In this document: in pieces, positions 32,470 through 41,597 of the stretch
Layout: each line of letters begins with the position of its first letter
Position numbering within the stretch: the stretch's first letter is position 1
Assembly: GCA_035647835.1 (NCBI GenBank)
Contig: DASRMS010000183.1
Span: 52,275 to 116,274, forward strand
DNA from: UBA9865 sp035647835
GTDB taxonomy: Bacteria; Bacillota; Dethiobacteria; Dethiobacterales; Dethiobacteraceae
Direction of reading: 5' to 3'
DNA length: 64,000 nucleotides
Notes under the pieces: generated by a model
The model's database searches: none
What the model was told of the DNA's origin: nothing
What the model saw: only the letters and a program-made list of their open reading frames with translations
Position numbers and translations under genes: made by a program

Positions 32470-33201
32470 TTATTTTAGTAGAACCACTAATTCCCCAAAA
32501 GGGTTGGACTGCCACACACTCAATTTGCCCAGACGCACCAATTCCAAGAGAGCCACAAAAGTAAGAATTATTTCAGATAAACCGGCTGTCTCGGTAAACA
32601 AACCACTAAAGCTTAAACCATCTTTTTGGCCCTGCAGCTGTGAAACCAGCTGCACCATCAGTTCCTCTACTGAAAAATCATCAGCCTCTACTTCTAGTGG
32701 TTGACGCTCGTGTTCGGCAAGAAGTCTTTGGAAAGCCTGCATCAAAGCGGGGAGCGAGACACCAGAGATGACAAAATCATCTTCCGGGTTCACCAAGACC
32801 ACCTTTTCGCCTGTTAGTGAACGCACAAAAACACGCTTTTGTGCTGTTTCATAAGCACGCAGCTCTTGAGCCACGGCGCGGAAATGCCGGTATTCCAATA
32901 AACGCTGGATCAACTCTTCCTGCGTCTCAATGTCCATGCTGTCTTCATCATCCAGCGCTTCATCCCCGATACTGCTAGGTAAAAGCTTTTTTGATTTTAT
33001 TTTTAATAAAGTAGCTGCCATCACCAAGAACTCTGAAGCAACTTCCAAGTTCAGCTTCTGCATCAGCTGCAGAGTCTCCAGATATTGTGCCGTGATTTCA
33101 GCAACGGGAATATCATAAATGTCTACTTCTGCCTTTTCGATCAGATGAAAAAGCAAAGCAAAAGGTCCTTCAAATGTCGGCAGGTTCACATAATATTCCA
33201 C
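32470..33201 (-). CDS. scpA: Segregation and condensation protein A
   Basis: 243 residues, the kleisin subunit bridging the SMC heads: VEYYVNLPTFEGPFALLFHL at the N-terminus, VDIYDIPVAEITAQYLE, and a C-terminal winged helix (LSEIILTFVALLELVRLGKL). I choose GTG 33201: an AAAGGA site is 8 bases upstream and the resulting start aligns with the MEYQV start of Bacillus ScpA. The in-frame ATG three codons earlier lies inside that site. Confidence 0.95.
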   Translation of the reverse strand: MEYYVNLPTFEGPFALLFHLIEKAEVDIYDIPVAEITAQYLETLQLMQKLNLEVASEFLVMAATLLKIKSKKLLPSSIGDEALDDEDSMDIETQEELIQRLLEYRHFRAVAQELRAYETAQKRVFVRSLTGEKVVLVNPEDDFVISGVSLPALMQAFQRLLAEHERQPLEVEADDFSVEELMVQLVSQLQGQKDGLSFSGLFTETAGLSEIILTFVALLELVRLGKLSVWQSNPFGELVVLLK

Positions 33202-33221
33202 CGCTGGCATCCTTTCTCTCT

Positions 33222-33246
33222 GTGACAGGGGACGGTTCCTTGTCAC
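33222..33246. repeat. Short palindromic repeat, copy 1
   Basis: GTGACAGGGGACGGTTCCTTGTCAC: outer GTGACA/TGTCAC arms around a core nearly identical to copies at 37716 and 43507. It lies directly upstream of scpA in the gap after trpS. The changed outer bases remain self-complementary. Confidence 0.8.
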
Positions 33247-33333
33247 GCCCAACTCATTACCTTTAACCATTATCTGCTAGGCTAAAAATCATACATCAGG
33301 GATAGTCTTGATCGTCAGTGAGTCTCCCAGCTA

Positions 33334-34323
33334 CTACAACTTAAGATTAACAATTTCCCGCGCTTCCGCCATCGTTTGATTAGCTATGGCCGAGGCGCGC
33401 TTGGCCCCATCCAGCAAAATATCGCGAATATAATCTCGCTGACCTGCCAAGGCTTGTCTTCTTTCATAAATTGGTTCTAGGAAGGCTACTAAACGATCCG
33501 CTAATTGCTTTTTACATTGTACGCAGCCAATTTCACCACGGCGACAGGCGCCTTCCACACTGGCCAGCTCGTCCGTATTAAAAACACTATGGAAAGTATA
33601 GACAGCACAGATATCAGGATTACCAGGATCATCCTTACGTACACGGCCGGGATCAGTGACCATCTGCTGCACTTTTTTCCTTACCTCGTCTGGTGCTTCA
33701 GACATATTGATGGTGTTACCATAGGATTTACTCATTTTACGACCATCAATACCGGGCAGCATTTTGACCACGTTTAAAATAGTTTCTGGTTCAGGGAAAA
33801 AGTTAGTTTTATAGAGAAAATTAAAACGTCGGCCAATTTCTCGCGTTATTTCTAGGTGAGGAATTTGATCTTCACCCACCGGCACTGCCTCCGCCCGATA
33901 AAGCAGAATATCTGCAGCCATCAGCAGCGGATAACCGAGAAAACCATAGGTTCCCAAGTTCTTTTCTTTTAACTGCTGAATTTGATCTTTATAGGTCGGG
34001 ACACGTTCCAACCAAGATAGTGGCGTAATCATCGATAGTAATAGATGCAGTTCAGCGTGACCTGTCACATCAGACTGACGGAAAATAATACTTTTTCCCG
34101 GATCAAGGCCGGCAGCAAGCCAGTCCATTACCATCTGATAGGTGTTTTCCTGTAATCCTGACGGATCTTCATAAGCTGTCGTTAAAGCATGCCAGTCCAC
34201 AACACCAAACAAACAACGATAATCATCTTGTAATTTAACCCAGTTATCTAGTGCACCTAGCAAATTGCCCAGCTGCAGACGACCTGTGGGCCGCATCCCA
34301 CTGAAGATAGTTTTTTGTTCCAT
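33334..34323 (-). CDS. trpS: Tryptophanyl-tRNA synthetase
   Basis: Charges tRNA-Trp. 329 residues, class I: the HIGH-equivalent PTGRLQLGNLLGAL (about 12-25), the KMSKS motif GRKMSKSYGNTI (about 196-207) and ILLYRAEAVPVGEDQIPHLE. There is no room for a T-box leader, as the protease gene ends 13 bases upstream. Confidence 0.97.
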   Translation of the reverse strand: MEQKTIFSGMRPTGRLQLGNLLGALDNWVKLQDDYRCLFGVVDWHALTTAYEDPSGLQENTYQMVMDWLAAGLDPGKSIIFRQSDVTGHAELHLLLSMITPLSWLERVPTYKDQIQQLKEKNLGTYGFLGYPLLMAADILLYRAEAVPVGEDQIPHLEITREIGRRFNFLYKTNFFPEPETILNVVKMLPGIDGRKMSKSYGNTINMSEAPDEVRKKVQQMVTDPGRVRKDDPGNPDICAVYTFHSVFNTDELASVEGACRRGEIGCVQCKKQLADRLVAFLEPIYERRQALAGQRDYIRDILLDGAKRASAIANQTMAEAREIVNLKL

Positions 34324-34336
34324 TGTTGTACCCCTT

Positions 34337-34987
34337 TCAGATACCCCCGCCCGTTAACAGCACGACGATGGTTGTAATAACATTCGACACAACACCCGCT
34401 ACCGGATATAGGATCCTTGATAACGTGCGCGTAAAGACCAGTAACATGAGAATCAATGGTCCATATTGTTCTAGCTGCGCAAATTTATAAGCAGCACTGC
34501 GTGGTAAAAAGTAAAACAATACTTTGGAGCCATCTAACGGCGGAATCGGCAGCAAATTAAAGACACCTAAAAATATATTATACACAAAAAGTAACTGCAT
34601 AAACGGCAAAATATAAGTTGAACGCAAAGGCGGCAGCAGCATTAACAGCAAAGCTGTGAAAAATGCTAAAAGAAAATTGGTTGCAGGCCCAGCCAAGCTT
34701 ACCCATAGTAAACCACGGTGACGATCACCATGAAAGTATAGCGGGTTAATGGGTACAGGTTTAGCCCAGCCAAACCCGACTAGCCACAAGGCTAACAGCC
34801 CCAGCGGATCGATATGCTTAAGCGGATTTAATGAGAGACGCCCCTGCTGCTTGGCTGTCGGATCGCCAAGCTTATAGGCTACCAGACCATGTGCTAATTC
34901 GTGTAAGGTCAAAGCTAGCAGCAGTGCAGGGATACGATAAAATAGGCCGCTTGTGACAAAGCGTGAAATCAAATTGCTTATAGGCAA
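34337..34987 (-). CDS. Site-2 protease family (M50) membrane metalloprotease
   Basis: 216 residues with about five membrane segments. The zinc motif HELAH (in LALTLHELAHGLVAYKLGDP, about 25-43), GRLSLNPLKHIDPLG and the NLLPIPPLDGSKVL motif (Asp ligand) define the family. Substrates are unknown. TTG 34987 is chosen: AAAGGAG is 7 bases upstream and overlaps the end of the CCA-fusion gene, two bases after its stop. Confidence 0.88.
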   Translation of the reverse strand: MPISNLISRFVTSGLFYRIPALLLALTLHELAHGLVAYKLGDPTAKQQGRLSLNPLKHIDPLGLLALWLVGFGWAKPVPINPLYFHGDRHRGLLWVSLAGPATNFLLAFFTALLLMLLPPLRSTYILPFMQLLFVYNIFLGVFNLLPIPPLDGSKVLFYFLPRSAAYKFAQLEQYGPLILMLLVFTRTLSRILYPVAGVVSNVITTIVVLLTGGGI

Positions 34988-34988
34988 G

Positions 34989-37625
34989 TTAATTCTCCTT
35001 TCCCCAAGGTGGGTCACGCTGAAATTGTTGTTGCACGAATGCCAGTTCCTCTTCTTTATTGCCGACTAGGCCGTCAACTCTGGCAGCACGTACAGCTGTC
35101 AAAATTTCCTGATAAGCCGGCCCTGGCGGCAAGCCCAGCACTTCCAAATCATGCCCGCTGATTTCAATCTGGATGGGCCTAATCTTTTCCCAATAAAAGT
35201 AGATACGGCTCCACACAAGACTGTGCTTACTGACGACTAAGAGCAGCAGCATTGTTTCTAGAGGCTGCCCCCCTAACCAATGTTCTAACTGGCTAGGCTT
35301 TAGTTCTTCGTCTGTGGTCAGCTCTTCCTGCAGCTGGGGTACTACCGTGATCGCATTCAGTACCCGCCGTATGGTATCCCGCGGTAAACGCAGACGCCGA
35401 CATAAATGTCTGGCCTCCTGAAAGCGCAAGTCCAGCATTAACGACGCTAAATAAAGGGCTGCAGGTATCGGCTTAGCGTCGAGCCAGGTGCGCTGTACGC
35501 AGGCCAACACCTCTTGCACAGTAAAAAGTCTTTGCTTCAGCAGTTCATGATAACGAACGCCAGGGAAAATACTGACATCAAGACCCAGCTCGAAAATACG
35601 GTTCAGCATGGCCGCGATCTTTTTTTCCTGAAAAATTAAGGATAACTCATCGTAAAGACGTTCTTTGCTGACGTTTTCTAGAACACGTGTTTTAACTGCG
35701 TTTTCCAGTAAAGCCTGCGTCGTTTCCTCCAACTGAAAAGCAAAACGTTGTTCGAAACGAATGGCCCGTAAGAGACGCAAAGGATCTTCCACAAAACTTA
35801 AATTATATAAAATACGTATTAGTCCACTTTCTAAATCACTTAAGCCATGGAAAAAATCTATAAGTTGACCGTAGTGAGGCATATTTAAACTAACGGCTAA
35901 AGTATTAATCGTAAAATCCCGCCGGAACAAATCATTTTTTAGACTGCCTAGTTCCACTTCCGGCATCGCTGCTGGACGAGCATAAAATTCCTGCCGCGCC
36001 GTCACTAGGTCAATCTGCAAATCATCACGCATGGTCAGCGTCACCGTACCAAACTGTTCATGCTTTTTGATTTGTCCACCCAAAACCTGATGTAACTTTT
36101 CCCCAAAGGGAATCGCCAGTGGTTCTACCGCCAAGTCTAAATCATGAGTTTCCAGACCTAACAACAAATCACGCACAAAACCACCAACAGCGTAAACCTT
36201 TGACTGCTCACGGTCCGCCGTTTGCCCGATTAAATAAAGTAAACTTTGTAATTTTTGCGGTAGGCGTTCCATGAAAAGGGTTGTAATATCCTGACCAGCA
36301 CTAGGAAAAGCAGGTGATTCTCCTTGTTGTTTTATCTTCATTTTGCTTCCTTCCAGGCTATCTAGCAAATCTGTACGGGTGATGATACCAATTATCTCTT
36401 CACCCTCTACTACTGGTAAGCGTCCCATATCCTTTGTAATCATGATATGCTGCACTTCACGCAGTGACATTTCCGGAGCAACTGTGACAGGCTTGCGACT
36501 CATGTAGCCCTTGACAGGCGCATGACCTAAACCATGCCGCATGGCCTTTTCTAAATCACGCCGCGAGATAATACCCACCAATTGTCCTTCTGAAACGACC
36601 GGGAAACCGCTGTGTCCATAACGCAGCATTAACTCTTGCGCCTCTTGAATGCTGGTTTCAGGAGAAATACTCCGTACCGGTGCTGTCATCATCTCACGCG
36701 CTGTGGTGACTGGTTTAACTTCCTCAGCCAGTACTTTAATCAACTGTTCCTGCACAGCAGCCAACGTAGTATCCTTGACCATCGCTGAGGCGGCAGCACG
36801 GTGTCCCTTCCCGCCAAAGACAGCCATTAAGTCGGACACATTAATTTCTTCCACACGACTGCGACCCACAAGATATACTTTATTACCCATTGCCGCCGCC
36901 GTCAACATTAAATCTACATCCTCAATTTCTAGAAGCTTTTGAGTTAACGAACCTAACCCATCTACATAATCACCGTTAGCAGCCGTAGCAATACCCACAC
37001 GCACACCACGCAGCTCATAGTATTCAGTGGCATCTAACAGTTCATCTAATAAGTCTCTTTGCTGATCATTAAGGGGCTGCTTTAAGAATTGATTAACCAC
37101 ACGTAAATTCACACCAACCTGCCATAATTGATGCAGCGCCGCCACATCGCGTTCGGTTGTGTTTTCAAACGTAAAACCACCTGTATCTTCATAAAGACCC
37201 AAAGCAAATAAAGTTGCTTCAAAAGGAGAAATGGTGATGCCTTGTGTAGAGATCTTTTCCCAGAGCAGAGTAATCGTGGCACCAACATTACCTACTACCA
37301 TATACTGAGCGGCCAGATCATCAGCTGACTCTGGATGATGGTCATACAAATGGATTTCTGTAAGCTGGTCCAAGTACTTGGCAAATGAACCAAGACGCTG
37401 GCGCTGCCGGGTATCTGTAATCACCAATTGTTTCATCTCATCTAAAGCAAGCTCTTTACTTGTTTTAAACGGTAACTGATCTTTATATAGTGAAACATAC
37501 TCTTGCACATTCTTATTCAGGCTCGTGGGAAGAACGGCCTGCGCCCCGGGATAAAGTTTTGTGGCCGCGACCAGAGAAGCCAAGCCATCAAAGTCAGCAT
37601 TAAGGTGCGTTGTGATTACCTGCAA
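34989..37625 (-). CDS. DHH phosphoesterase-CBS-CCA tRNA nucleotidyltransferase fusion
   Basis: 878 residues in three parts. Residues 1-310: DHH/DHHA1 phosphoesterase (TTHLNADFDGLASLV, VITDTRQ, LYDHHPES, GGKGHRAAASAMV). 315-430: two CBS domains (MTAPVRSISPETSIQEAQEL, MSRKPVTVAPEMSLREVQHI), likely nucleotide sensors. 465-760: class II CCA enzyme with head VYAVGGFVRDLLLG and DLDLAV carboxylates, RRDFTINTLAV and an RNA-binding region DPLRLLRAIRFEQRF. The C-terminal part should add or repair tRNA CCA ends; the DHH part could cut cyclic dinucleotides or nanoRNA. The same fusion is known from several thermophilic and anaerobic Firmicutes. Confidence 0.9.
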   Translation of the reverse strand: MQVITTHLNADFDGLASLVAATKLYPGAQAVLPTSLNKNVQEYVSLYKDQLPFKTSKELALDEMKQLVITDTRQRQRLGSFAKYLDQLTEIHLYDHHPESADDLAAQYMVVGNVGATITLLWEKISTQGITISPFEATLFALGLYEDTGGFTFENTTERDVAALHQLWQVGVNLRVVNQFLKQPLNDQQRDLLDELLDATEYYELRGVRVGIATAANGDYVDGLGSLTQKLLEIEDVDLMLTAAAMGNKVYLVGRSRVEEINVSDLMAVFGGKGHRAAASAMVKDTTLAAVQEQLIKVLAEEVKPVTTAREMMTAPVRSISPETSIQEAQELMLRYGHSGFPVVSEGQLVGIISRRDLEKAMRHGLGHAPVKGYMSRKPVTVAPEMSLREVQHIMITKDMGRLPVVEGEEIIGIITRTDLLDSLEGSKMKIKQQGESPAFPSAGQDITTLFMERLPQKLQSLLYLIGQTADREQSKVYAVGGFVRDLLLGLETHDLDLAVEPLAIPFGEKLHQVLGGQIKKHEQFGTVTLTMRDDLQIDLVTARQEFYARPAAMPEVELGSLKNDLFRRDFTINTLAVSLNMPHYGQLIDFFHGLSDLESGLIRILYNLSFVEDPLRLLRAIRFEQRFAFQLEETTQALLENAVKTRVLENVSKERLYDELSLIFQEKKIAAMLNRIFELGLDVSIFPGVRYHELLKQRLFTVQEVLACVQRTWLDAKPIPAALYLASLMLDLRFQEARHLCRRLRLPRDTIRRVLNAITVVPQLQEELTTDEELKPSQLEHWLGGQPLETMLLLLVVSKHSLVWSRIYFYWEKIRPIQIEISGHDLEVLGLPPGPAYQEILTAVRAARVDGLVGNKEEELAFVQQQFQRDPPWGKEN

Positions 37626-37715
37626 GAGCCGTCACTCCCCTCAAATCTTTTCCCATTATACCACATTTCCCCTAACTACGGGAATATCATTAGCAGAATT
37701 TATCGACAGACACGC

Positions 37716-37740
37716 GCGACAGGGGACGGTTCTTTGTCGC
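37716..37740. repeat. Short palindromic repeat, copy 2
   Basis: GCGACAGGGGACGGTTCTTTGTCGC. Outer arms GCGACA/TGTCGC; the core differs from copy 1 by one base. Confidence 0.85.
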
Positions 37741-37867
37741 ACCAGGGATTGGCAGCTATGTTATTAATATCCTCCAGCAAGGAGTAAGTTTCAAAAACGT
37801 TCTTAACTGTTCCACAGGACAAACTACCCCTTTACAGGTACACCCGTCACCTAACAATTTTAAACAA

Positions 37868-37895
37868 GAAAAAGAGCGGTCTTTGACTACCGCTC
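37868..37895 (-). terminator. Terminator after the 37930-39021 gene
   Basis: On the minus strand GAGCGGT and ACCGCTC enclose AGTCAAAG and are followed by TTTTTC. Confidence 0.88.
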
Positions 37896-37929
37896 CTCAG
37901 TTACTTGGGCTGGGGTTGGGCTCATTAGC

Positions 37930-39021
37930 TTAAACCCGACTCCAAGTTTTTTTACGCTGCTCCAGCAGGTCGAGGAAGGCCTCAAGGCGGGTTTTAAATC
38001 CTGCTTCACCTGATTGTTCATCTAGGGAGAAGGATAGCACTGGAATGCCCTGTTCCTTGCTGACTGTAGGTAAAATGCTTTGCGCCACGATTTCAGGGGT
38101 ACAGGTAAAGGGTAAGATGTGAATTACCCCGTCATAACCGCGCCGCGCATAACGGACTGTTGCACCGATAGATTCCCAGCCATGACCACCCACCGTGTTG
38201 TTCAGATAAGCTTCGGCTGCTCTTTTAACGGCTAAACCACCCTTTAAACGCATGGAACTTAGCAGCAAATGCTCTTTCATCCACTCAGAGATATAAAGGG
38301 AGCGTTCTACCTCTACACCCATTTCACCTAGAATTTTCTCCACCTCTAGATTGGCAAATGGTTCAAGCAACATATAGATTTCTCCCACTAGCCCTAAACG
38401 TAACACAGACTTTTGCCGGTCTTGTGGTACAGCTTTTAATATTGCTAGCCCCTGCCTAAGCTTCTGATTAACTGCTGCCGGCGTTTGTGCCTCTCGCAGC
38501 AGAGCGATACTTTTTTGATAAGCTTTAGTCGTGGCGTGCAGCTCCACTTCACGCGCTCGCACCTGTAAGGAAAGAGCATGCAATTTGTCTAGGGCCTTCA
38601 CCTTACGCCACACGGTATGTAGGGCACGCATCATTTGTGCCCAACTTGTTGTACCGCATAGTTTTTTTAATTCATCAGTCAAATCTGTTACTTTGCCCTG
38701 CGGCGGTTCTAGAACAATCATTTCAAAATCATAACCCAAATCGCGTAAGATTTCTTTTTGTACTTCGGCGTAATAGCCTAAACGGCACGGTCCAGTGCCC
38801 CCTAGCATCACCACAGTATCGGCACCTGCTTCCAAGCCTTCAATAAAGTTACCCAGGGTAATCTTGAGCGGAAAGCAGGCGAATTCCGGTGCATTTAAAA
38901 CCCCTAAATTTATTGTCTTTTTGGTAATGGGAGGCGGTATAACAATTTCTAATCCCAAGTCAGTTAGTAAACCTTCCAAAGCGATGGATAAGGAACCCAT
39001 ATGTGGAAATGTAACTTTCAT
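37930..39021 (-). CDS. Acyl-CoA dehydratase activase-related protein (COG3581 type)
   Basis: 363 residues: MKVTFPHMGSLSIALEGLLT, then FACFPLKITLGNFIEGLEAG, VMLGGTGPCRLGYYAEVQ and GGHGWESIGATVRY. This pattern of CoA-protein activase-related proteins goes with 2-hydroxyacyl-CoA dehydratase-type activation, and Cys residues at the FACFP and GPCRLG positions suggest a metal cluster. No ATPase activase or dehydratase is adjacent. The start is ATG 39021 with GGAGG 8 bases upstream; it overlaps the previous stop (ATGA). Confidence 0.75.
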   Translation of the reverse strand: MKVTFPHMGSLSIALEGLLTDLGLEIVIPPPITKKTINLGVLNAPEFACFPLKITLGNFIEGLEAGADTVVMLGGTGPCRLGYYAEVQKEILRDLGYDFEMIVLEPPQGKVTDLTDELKKLCGTTSWAQMMRALHTVWRKVKALDKLHALSLQVRAREVELHATTKAYQKSIALLREAQTPAAVNQKLRQGLAILKAVPQDRQKSVLRLGLVGEIYMLLEPFANLEVEKILGEMGVEVERSLYISEWMKEHLLLSSMRLKGGLAVKRAAEAYLNNTVGGHGWESIGATVRYARRGYDGVIHILPFTCTPEIVAQSILPTVSKEQGIPVLSFSLDEQSGEAGFKTRLEAFLDLLEQRKKTWSRV

Positions 39022-39980
39022 ATGGCCTTCCTCCACCGCAGCATATCAACAAAAGCCTCTAACCGCGTGACCATCCCAGCTTCACCGGTATGCTCATCAA
39101 GTGTCAACAGGATAACTGGCACGGTACGCTGGCGCTTATAGTAACGTTCTATCAGCTCACAGGTCAGCGAATCTGGGCCGCAGCCAAAGGCTGCTACTAA
39201 AACCAAGCCCGCAATATTCTGCTGCTGGAGAAAATGCAGCCCCGCTCCCATTAAGAGATGACCGAAAGTCCAAAACACATCCTTTTCCAGTGCCTCCGAT
39301 CCCTCAGCAATGGCCGCTGCAGGCAGCATTTCTGAGGTTACAACCTCTACATCCAGTTCTGTTAATTTATTGAGGATATTAAGACTAATAAACGGGTCAT
39401 TAATGTTATAAGCATGTCCCAGCACTGCTACCCGTGTTCTGCCAGACTTTGGCTGGGCAGCTTTGCCCGCTAAGGCTGCCTGAGGGGTTAAGCCTTGCTG
39501 CAATTTTGCTTCATACTCTTTTTGGGCTGCTGCCGCGGCCTGCAGTGCTTGCCAACCCTTCCAAGGCCGCCAATCAAAACGTGCGGCCAATTGTTTTAAT
39601 CCTTTCAAGGTCTCGCGATACTTCTGCTGCACATTAATTTCTACAGTTAATAACTCTGGCAAGTTAGCTACCGAAAAACGTGCTATTTCCGGCAAGCCTA
39701 AAAATTTAGGACATAAATATTTTCTTGGTTCCACGGAAATTACTCGCGGGGCAAAGATATAGTCAACACCTTTATCGCGCAGGTTAGCTAAATGGCCTAA
39801 ATATATTTTCACAGGCAGACAAGCCTCATCGACAGCGGCACGCACCCCGCAGTCTACAATTGCTTTACTAGTTTCATCAGACAAAACAACTTCTGCCCCC
39901 AGCATCTGGAAAAAAGCTTCCCAGGCAGGATAATAGTGGTAATAAAGCAATGCTCGGGGAATACCAACAGTACTACTCAT
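39018..39980 (-). CDS. Acyl-CoA dehydratase activase-related protein (COG3580/DUF2229 type)
   Basis: 320 residues, partner of the gene above: VGIPRALLYYHYYPAWEAFF at the N-terminus, DEACLPVKIYLGH with a Cys, YLCPKFLGLPEI with a second Cys, VAVLGHAYNINDPFISLNI, and VAAFGCGPDSLTCELIE with two more. The paired families usually make up parts of large BadF-type activases; here they are split and lack the ATPase. The pair ends in near-identical tails (LDEHTGEAGMVTRLEAFVDM and LDEQSGEAGFKTRLEAFLDL), so they are homologous. Confidence 0.78.
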   Translation of the reverse strand: MSSTVGIPRALLYYHYYPAWEAFFQMLGAEVVLSDETSKAIVDCGVRAAVDEACLPVKIYLGHLANLRDKGVDYIFAPRVISVEPRKYLCPKFLGLPEIARFSVANLPELLTVEINVQQKYRETLKGLKQLAARFDWRPWKGWQALQAAAAAQKEYEAKLQQGLTPQAALAGKAAQPKSGRTRVAVLGHAYNINDPFISLNILNKLTELDVEVVTSEMLPAAAIAEGSEALEKDVFWTFGHLLMGAGLHFLQQQNIAGLVLVAAFGCGPDSLTCELIERYYKRQRTVPVILLTLDEHTGEAGMVTRLEAFVDMLRWRKAI

Positions 39981-40030
39981 TTCAACACCTTCACTTTAAT
40001 CTTTATTTTCTGTTTCTTGCTTGTTGCTAA

Positions 40031-41515
40031 TCACTGTTTCGGCGGCATTCTATCCTGATCTGAAGGATGTAAAATTGTTAAACGAGTCCTTTCAATGGGT
40101 ACAGGCTGCCGTAAAATAGTGCTGGTTATACCTCGCAAATTGGGAGGAAAAAATGGCCACAGATATGGCACCCCAAAGGATTTGTTAGTGATAAGTTTCA
40201 GCAAGACAATCGCTATTCCCGCCAAAAAACCCGGGAGGTTAAAAAGTCCAGTGACAATTAGCAAAAATAAGTGAACTAAACGGTTAGCTTGACTTAATTC
40301 AAAACTAGGCGTAGCAAACATGCCGACGGCAACTAAACCGCCGTATAACAAGACTTCCGGCGTAAACAAGCCCACATCAATGGCAATTTGTCCAATCAAA
40401 AGAGCAGCAATTAAACTCAAGGCAGTTGCTAAAGGACTTGGTGTATGAATGCCAGCAATACGAATCAAGTCTATACCAAAATGGACAATAATAAATTGAA
40501 TAAAAAGCGGTATTGCCCCCGCTTCCTTGGGGCCAATAAAACTTAAAAACTCTGGTAATAATTCAGGCTGCTGGGAAAATAACAGATAAAGAGGTGCCAA
40601 GATGACTGACATCAACACGGCAAGAAAACGAATCCACCGCACATAAATACCGGTAAAGACATTTTGCCGATACTCCTCAGGGTGCTGTAAATGATGAAAA
40701 AGTGTCACAGGTAAAATCATAGCTGCTGGTGAGGTATCAACAAATAGTAGTAAGTGCCCTTCAAAAAGATGTTGTGCGGCCACATCCGGACGCTCAGTGT
40801 AACGTACTAAAGGAAAAATGCTCCACCTGCTGTCTGAAATAAACTCTTCTACTGATTTTTCCGCCATCGGTAAACCATCAACGTCGACCCGTTCTAGTCT
40901 GTCTTTAACCATTGCCACTAACTCGGGATTGGTAATATCCTGGATGTACATCAGGGCAACATCTGTTTTAGAACGACGACCGAGACGAAAACCCTCCACG
41001 CGCAAACCGGGGTCACGTACGCGTCGGCGTGTTAAGGCCACATTAAACATCATCGTTTCCACAAAGCCATCGCGAGCACCGCGTGTTAAGCGTTCCGTAT
41101 CCGGTTCCTCGGGACTCCGCGCCGGATAGGTGCGGGTATCAAGCAGAATGCCTTCTGTCTCCCCGTCTAACAATAACAGCATCTGTCCTGCCAGTATTTC
41201 ATCTATCAGCTGCGGTAGGCTGTCGTTGCTTTCTATTTCCATATGGGGGATTTTCTGTGTCATTAACTTGTGCCAGGGATTGGGAGCCAGATCCTCGCGT
41301 GTAAGGGTGCTTAGCTTTTGTAAGACCAGTACTGCAACCTCGCCATTAGTTAAACCATCGATATATAGCAAGGCACCTTCTTGGCCGCCTAGCTTCAAGT
41401 CCTTTTTTAAAACGTCTATATTGATACCAATGCCCAACTTATCTTTAAGGAAGTCCAGGTTTTCCTTAAGTTGAGGACTGACTTTATCTGGTGGACCGGG
41501 ATGCTTGCGAGCCAT
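40031..41515 (-). CDS. spoVAF: Spore germination protein SpoVAF (GerA family)
   Basis: 494 residues. A soluble GerA N-terminal part (to about 290) precedes about five membrane segments and a basic C-terminus. GerA-family marks are ALLYIDGLTNGEVAVLVLQK, FVETMMFNVALTRRRVRDPGL and FEGHLLLFVDTSPAAMILPVT. SpoVAF, with SpoVAC-type channels, takes part in dipicolinate release in germination. I start at ATG 41515, where AAGG lies 9 bases upstream. The spoVAA-AE genes that usually precede it are absent and a dodecin gene with its own terminator stands instead. A generic GerA subunit is possible but the sigF context favours SpoVAF. Confidence 0.85.
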   Translation of the reverse strand: MARKHPGPPDKVSPQLKENLDFLKDKLGIGINIDVLKKDLKLGGQEGALLYIDGLTNGEVAVLVLQKLSTLTREDLAPNPWHKLMTQKIPHMEIESNDSLPQLIDEILAGQMLLLLDGETEGILLDTRTYPARSPEEPDTERLTRGARDGFVETMMFNVALTRRRVRDPGLRVEGFRLGRRSKTDVALMYIQDITNPELVAMVKDRLERVDVDGLPMAEKSVEEFISDSRWSIFPLVRYTERPDVAAQHLFEGHLLLFVDTSPAAMILPVTLFHHLQHPEEYRQNVFTGIYVRWIRFLAVLMSVILAPLYLLFSQQPELLPEFLSFIGPKEAGAIPLFIQFIIVHFGIDLIRIAGIHTPSPLATALSLIAALLIGQIAIDVGLFTPEVLLYGGLVAVGMFATPSFELSQANRLVHLFLLIVTGLFNLPGFLAGIAIVLLKLITNKSFGVPYLWPFFPPNLRGITSTILRQPVPIERTRLTILHPSDQDRMPPKQ

Positions 41516-41539
41516 GAACACCATCCTTCCCTTGGTGTT

Positions 41540-41564
41540 AAAAACCCTCCATTAAAGGAGGGCT
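41540..41564 (-). terminator. Terminator after the dodecin gene
   Basis: On the minus strand CCCTCC and GGAGGG enclose TTTAAT and are followed by TTTTT. It makes dodecin a separate unit from spoVAF, unless readthrough occurs. Confidence 0.8.
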
Positions 41565-41597
41565 TGAAAATATCTTTTAGCTATACATTGCATAAAA

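Larger units (their letters stand above)
37626..37929. other. Intergenic region with repeat copy and terminator
   Basis: About 300 bases with no gene. It contains one copy of the palindromic repeat (37716-37740) and the terminator of the 37930 gene (37868-37895). A minus-strand promoter for the CCA fusion must lie near 37630-37700 but I cannot pick it out. Confidence 0.6.

Noticed and set aside
34324..34336. T-box leader for trpS
   Set aside because: Only 13 bases separate trpS from the upstream protease gene; there is no room and no T-box signature.
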